Shown in pieces: positions 61,316 through 64,000 of a stretch of DNA of 64,000 nt (positions are counted from its first letter, which is position 1; each line of letters starts with the position of its first letter). The notes beneath the pieces were generated by a model that was given only the letters and a program-made list of their open reading frames with translations, was not told the origin of the DNA and searched no databases. Both the position numbers and the translations under genes were made by a program. The stretch comes from Gp13-AA77 sp035946575 (lineage in GTDB: Bacteria; Acidobacteriota; Terriglobia; UBA7540), in the NCBI GenBank assembly GCA_035946575.1, contig DASYZG010000012.1, positions 1 through 64,000 on the forward strand, in the 5' to 3' direction.

Positions 61316-61801
61316 TCAGCCGCGCGCCGGGGAGGTCGCCGTCCCCGGGCCACGCACATGGAAAACGTGATCGAGGACCCACAAGGGTCCGATCAACAGG
61401 TGGACCAGGTTTTTGTAGAACGCCGGTTGACGCCGCTCGTAAACCCCGTGCCCGACATACTGGCAGACCCAGCCGATTACGAATAGTCCCGCCGGAATCG
61501 TCCACGCTGCGTCCCTGAGACTCCTGCCCACCAGGTACAGCAGAAAGCAGCTCACCAGCATCAGCGCGCCCAGCCTGGCATCGAGCGCAATGTCGACGGC
61601 GCCGACCACGAGCAGGATGATCAGCGAGAGTTCGATGGGCCAGCCCGCGACGGTCATCAGGCGTATCGAAAGCAGGCTCAGCAGCCCGAAGACAATCATC
61701 GGGATGCCGATCATGTGGCAGATGCGATTGCCCCTGGTCCGGTGTTGCTGCTGGTAATCGGCCCACAGCCGGTCCATCGTAGTCGCGCCCATAACGCCCA
61801 T
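61316..61801 (-). CDS. Mpo1-like (DUF962) membrane protein
   Basis: 161 residues with four membrane helices. The conserved His residues are seen: HRTRGNRICHMIGIP, QYVGHGVYERRQPAF, and KNLVHLLIGPLWVLDHV. The yeast relative Mpo1 oxidises 2-hydroxy fatty acids with iron. Role in bacteria is not known. ATG 61801 has GGGAGG at seven bases; two later Mets are possible. Confidence 0.88.
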   Translation of the reverse strand: MGVMGATTMDRLWADYQQQHRTRGNRICHMIGIPMIVFGLLSLLSIRLMTVAGWPIELSLIILLVVGAVDIALDARLGALMLVSCFLLYLVGRSLRDAAWTIPAGLFVIGWVCQYVGHGVYERRQPAFYKNLVHLLIGPLWVLDHVFHVRGPGTATSPARG

Positions 61802-61894
61802 AAGGCCCTCCCCGGCAAAACCCAGGCTTCCGGCCGATTCTAAGTGAAACCCGGAGCAAAGTCTAACGCCGCGGACTTCCACATAGTGTCTCGG

Positions 61895-61957
61895 GTTGTG
61901 GTACAGGCGTCCCCGCCTGCGCCTGACGCGATGCCGGCAGGATGCCTGCACCACAAA
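61895..61957. repeat. REP-like palindromic repeat
   Basis: GTTGTGGTACAGGCGTC at the left and GGATGCCTGCACCACAAAC at the right, an imperfect inverted repeat with inner GC arms. Same family as 59688-59754. Confidence 0.7.
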
Positions 61958-62050
61958 CTGAGATACTACCGGATTCCAGCGTCGGTGCGCCGCGCTCCCA
62001 GGGGGAAGGTACCTAGGCCGGAACTGATGCTCTGCGGTATGCTAACCCTA

Positions 62051-62174
62051 GCAGGCTGCTGAAAAGCGTGTAGCGGCGGCTTCAGGCCGCCACGCGTGTA
62101 TTGAGAGAGTTGGACTTATGGCGAGGTAAACTCGCCGCTACGCTCCTCAAACCGTCTTTTTCAGCAGCCTGCCA
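62051..62174. mobile_element. MITE-like repeat with GCAGGCTGCTGAAAA ends (intact copy)
   Basis: 124 bp. Terminal inverted repeats: GCAGGCTGCTGAAAA and TTTTTCAGCAGCCTGC. The inside is shared with 29851-30086, where another element interrupts it: GTAGCGGCGGCTTCAGGCCG, then CGCCGCTACG. TTATGGCGAGGTAAACTCGC lies at 62116. No coding capacity. Confidence 0.7.
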
Positions 62175-62224
62175 GGGCTTTGTTCGGGGAGGGAACCCTG
62201 CACCCGGTTGCGGCCCGGAAAAAT

Positions 62225-63457
62225 ATGCGCTCAGCCTATCTCGATTGCTCGTCAGGCGTCAGCGGTGACATGTTTCTGGCCGCCTGTCTCGATGCCGGTT
62301 TGGATCGGGAGCGGCTGCAGTCGGAACTGGCATCGCTCGAGGTGGGACCCTGCGAGTTCAAGGTCGAGCAGGTCACGCGCGGCGGCCTGGCCGGGACGCA
62401 CGTCGAGATCTCGGCTCCCGGAAAGCAGCCGCATCGGCACCTGGCGTCCATCGAAAAGCTGATCGAGTCGAGCCGTGTGGGGGCCGGCGTAAAGGAACGC
62501 TCCCGCGCCATTTTCCGCCGCCTCGGGGAGGCCGAAGCGCGGCTGCACAGTCAGCCGGTCGAGAAGGTGCACTTTCACGAGGTCGGCGCCGTGGACGCCA
62601 TTCTCGACATCGTGGGCGCTTGTGTGGCGCTCGAACTGCTCGGCATCGGGGATCTGATGGCGTCGCCCTTGAACCTGGGTTACGGACGCGTCAGCGCCGC
62701 TCACGGCTCGCTGCCCGTGCCCGCGCCGGCCACCGTCGAACTCCTGCGCGGCATCCCGGTGTACTCCTCGGGTGTCGAGGCAGAACTGGTCACGCCGACG
62801 GGCGCGGCCATCGTCTCGACGCTGGCAACTGGATTCGGGCCGCTGCCACCGATGAAGATCGAAAGCATCGGATATGGCGCCGGCTCGCGCGAGTTGCAAG
62901 GGCACCCGAATCTGCTGCGCTTGATGATCGGCGATCGGGTTGCAAACCCCGAATCCCAAACCTCGAACCCCGGCGCGGAGGTCGTGGCGGTCATCGAAAC
63001 CAGCGTGGACGACATGAGCCCCGAGCTTTACGGATATCTTGTGGAGCGGGCGCTCGCCGCCGGCGCGCTCGACATCAGTTGCGCAGCCATCGGAATGAAG
63101 AAGAACCGGCCCGGGCTCGAAATCCGCCTGCTGGCGCGGCTCGAACAGGCCGAAGCGCTCGCCGATCTGGTGTTCGCCGAGACCACCACGCTCGGCCTGA
63201 GAATCTCCACGGCGGAGCGTCGCGTGCTCGAGCGCGAAGTCATCAACGTAGAGACGCCCTACGGTCCAATCCGCGTCAAGGTGGGACGGCGGAACGGCCA
63301 GGTGGTCAATGCCGCGCCCGAATTCGAAGACTGCCGGCGCGCGGCGCTCGAGCGGGGCGTGCCGCTCAAGAACGTCATGGAAGCCGCGCTGGCCGGGTTT
63401 CGAAACTCGAACCCGGGCGCTCGAAAGCTGGAATCCAGGCCGAAACTAGCTAAATGA
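62225..63457 (+). CDS. larC: Nickel pincer cofactor biosynthesis protein LarC
   Basis: 410 residues. LarC inserts nickel into the pincer pyridinium cofactor used by lactate racemase and related LarA enzymes. YLDCSSGVSGDMFLAACLDA at the start and VHFHEVGAVDAILDIVG identify it, and the C-terminal half (AVIETSVDDMSPELYGYL, MKKNRPGLEIRLLA) completes the CTP-binding/nickel domain. In Lactobacillus larC needs a frameshift; here it is one continuous frame. larA, larB and larE are not in the window. The ribosome site at ATG 62225 is weak; an upstream in-frame GTG (62180) is less likely. Confidence 0.92.
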   Translation: MRSAYLDCSSGVSGDMFLAACLDAGLDRERLQSELASLEVGPCEFKVEQVTRGGLAGTHVEISAPGKQPHRHLASIEKLIESSRVGAGVKERSRAIFRRLGEAEARLHSQPVEKVHFHEVGAVDAILDIVGACVALELLGIGDLMASPLNLGYGRVSAAHGSLPVPAPATVELLRGIPVYSSGVEAELVTPTGAAIVSTLATGFGPLPPMKIESIGYGAGSRELQGHPNLLRLMIGDRVANPESQTSNPGAEVVAVIETSVDDMSPELYGYLVERALAAGALDISCAAIGMKKNRPGLEIRLLARLEQAEALADLVFAETTTLGLRISTAERRVLEREVINVETPYGPIRVKVGRRNGQVVNAAPEFEDCRRAALERGVPLKNVMEAALAGFRNSNPGARKLESRPKLAK

Positions 63458-64000
63458 TTGAATCCATTTGAAAAATAAACTTTCTCAATTTTCTCACTAG
63501 TCTCACTTGTCTCCCTTGTCCCAAATTTCGGGAGGACAATACTATCTTGGCCGTTCAACCGGCCGCTTCGCGGGAGAGAGAAATGAGGGAATCGATTTTT
63601 GCGCCAAACAAAGCCATCAGGTATTTGAAAACAAATGGCTTACCATTTTTAATAGGGGCCGAAAGCCATCAGGTACTTGAAAACAAATGAGTTAAGCTTT
63701 TAAAGCCATCAGGTTATTGATGGGCTGACACTTAGTCGTATTTTGAAGGGGTAAAAAACGGTGCTCTTTAGCGCAAAATGGAGCCAATTTGGCCAGTTCT
63801 GCTCGTCGAAACGTGAATTTTGTTCTCGTTTCGCTGTGCCATCGTAGGGCCGACGCTTGGGGGCCTTGGCATGGCCTGGGAAGGCCGTGCTACGTCGTGC
63901 TGGCACGGGCAGCCTGCCAGGGACGTAGCACGGGCACCTTGCCCGTGCTCGGGGCCGGGCCAGCCTACGTGCTGGATATCAAGGACGACTCCCTTGGCTG
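63458..64000. other. Gene-free right edge with repeats
   Basis: After larC comes CT-rich sequence like the left window edge, then the second copy of the 150-bp repeat (63573-63723). From about 63840 there are GC palindromes built on GTAGCACGGGCACCTTGCCC-GTGCTC. No open frame is convincing. Confidence 0.55.
63573..63723. repeat. Dispersed repeat, right copy, with three internal motif copies
   Basis: Matches 231-383 almost fully: AATCGATTTTTGCGCCAAAC, then three GAAAGCCATCAGGTA(C/T)TTGA-like units (63609, 63662, 63702). The copy is in the same orientation as the left one. No gene inside. Confidence 0.75.

Overview
The window (about 62% G+C, 64 kb) is chromosomal DNA of a free-living bacterium. 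It most likely comes from an Acidobacteriota (Terriglobia-like) soil lineage. The main signs are a 1237-residue Oar-like TonB-dependent receptor with an N-terminal carboxypeptidase-regulatory-like domain, two cytochrome-linked GMC oxidoreductases (one with a Tat-exported subunit 3), paired small secreted Cys proteins, a decayed 'GloVer'-repeat gene, MacB-like permeases without an ATPase, and many GC-rich palindromic intergenic repeats. I see no rRNA, tRNA, CRISPR array, prophage or intact insertion sequence.

Layout. 0.6-6.3 kb: ligA and a membrane methyltransferase (+), then on the minus strand an M24 peptidase, a small membrane protein, a peroxiredoxin whose catalytic position is an in-frame UGA (predicted selenocysteine), and thymidine kinase. 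7.0-11.4 kb: an overlapping sensor kinase/sigma-54 response regulator pair. 11.5-20.9 kb: membrane transporter, DUF998 protein, VOC protein, a beta-hydroxyacid dehydrogenase divergent from a pentonate-type dehydratase, M48 protease/DUF488, a pseudogene and a CPBP protease. 21-26.5 kb (minus): amino acid permease, then the operon M24 peptidase-accB-accC-thiE. 26.6-30.6 kb: secreted and hypothetical proteins, a repeat-containing acidobacterial protein, a nested mobile repeat and a LytTR protein. 30.6-32.8 kb: NIPSNAP/ArsR divergent pair, PPOX and zinc-ribbon proteins. 33-39.7 kb (minus): TonB receptor and two FtsX/MacB permeases. 40.4-46.6 kb: cytochrome c, leuA/leuB, cupin/aldo-keto reductase. 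46.7-52.2 kb: secreted protein, orphan GMC oxidoreductase, frameshifted antitoxin, Nudix, S41 protease. 52.4-57 kb: LemA/GIDE, LexA, transketolase and a RAYT transposase relic. 57.2-63.5 kb: GMC oxidoreductase with subunit 3, OsmC, pseudopilin, Mpo1-like protein and LarC.

The most interesting points are four. First, the UGA-containing peroxiredoxin has a bacterial-SECIS-like hairpin just after the UGA. Second, the leuA promoter has a perfect 18-bp palindrome filling a 19-bp spacer, the geometry of MerR-type activation. Third, a TA-flanked palindromic mini-element is inserted in a second repeat whose empty version lies 32 kb away. Fourth, a REP-like palindrome family occurs alongside a relic of a REP-associated transposase. 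A roughly 150-bp repeat with three internal motif copies lies near both ends of the window.
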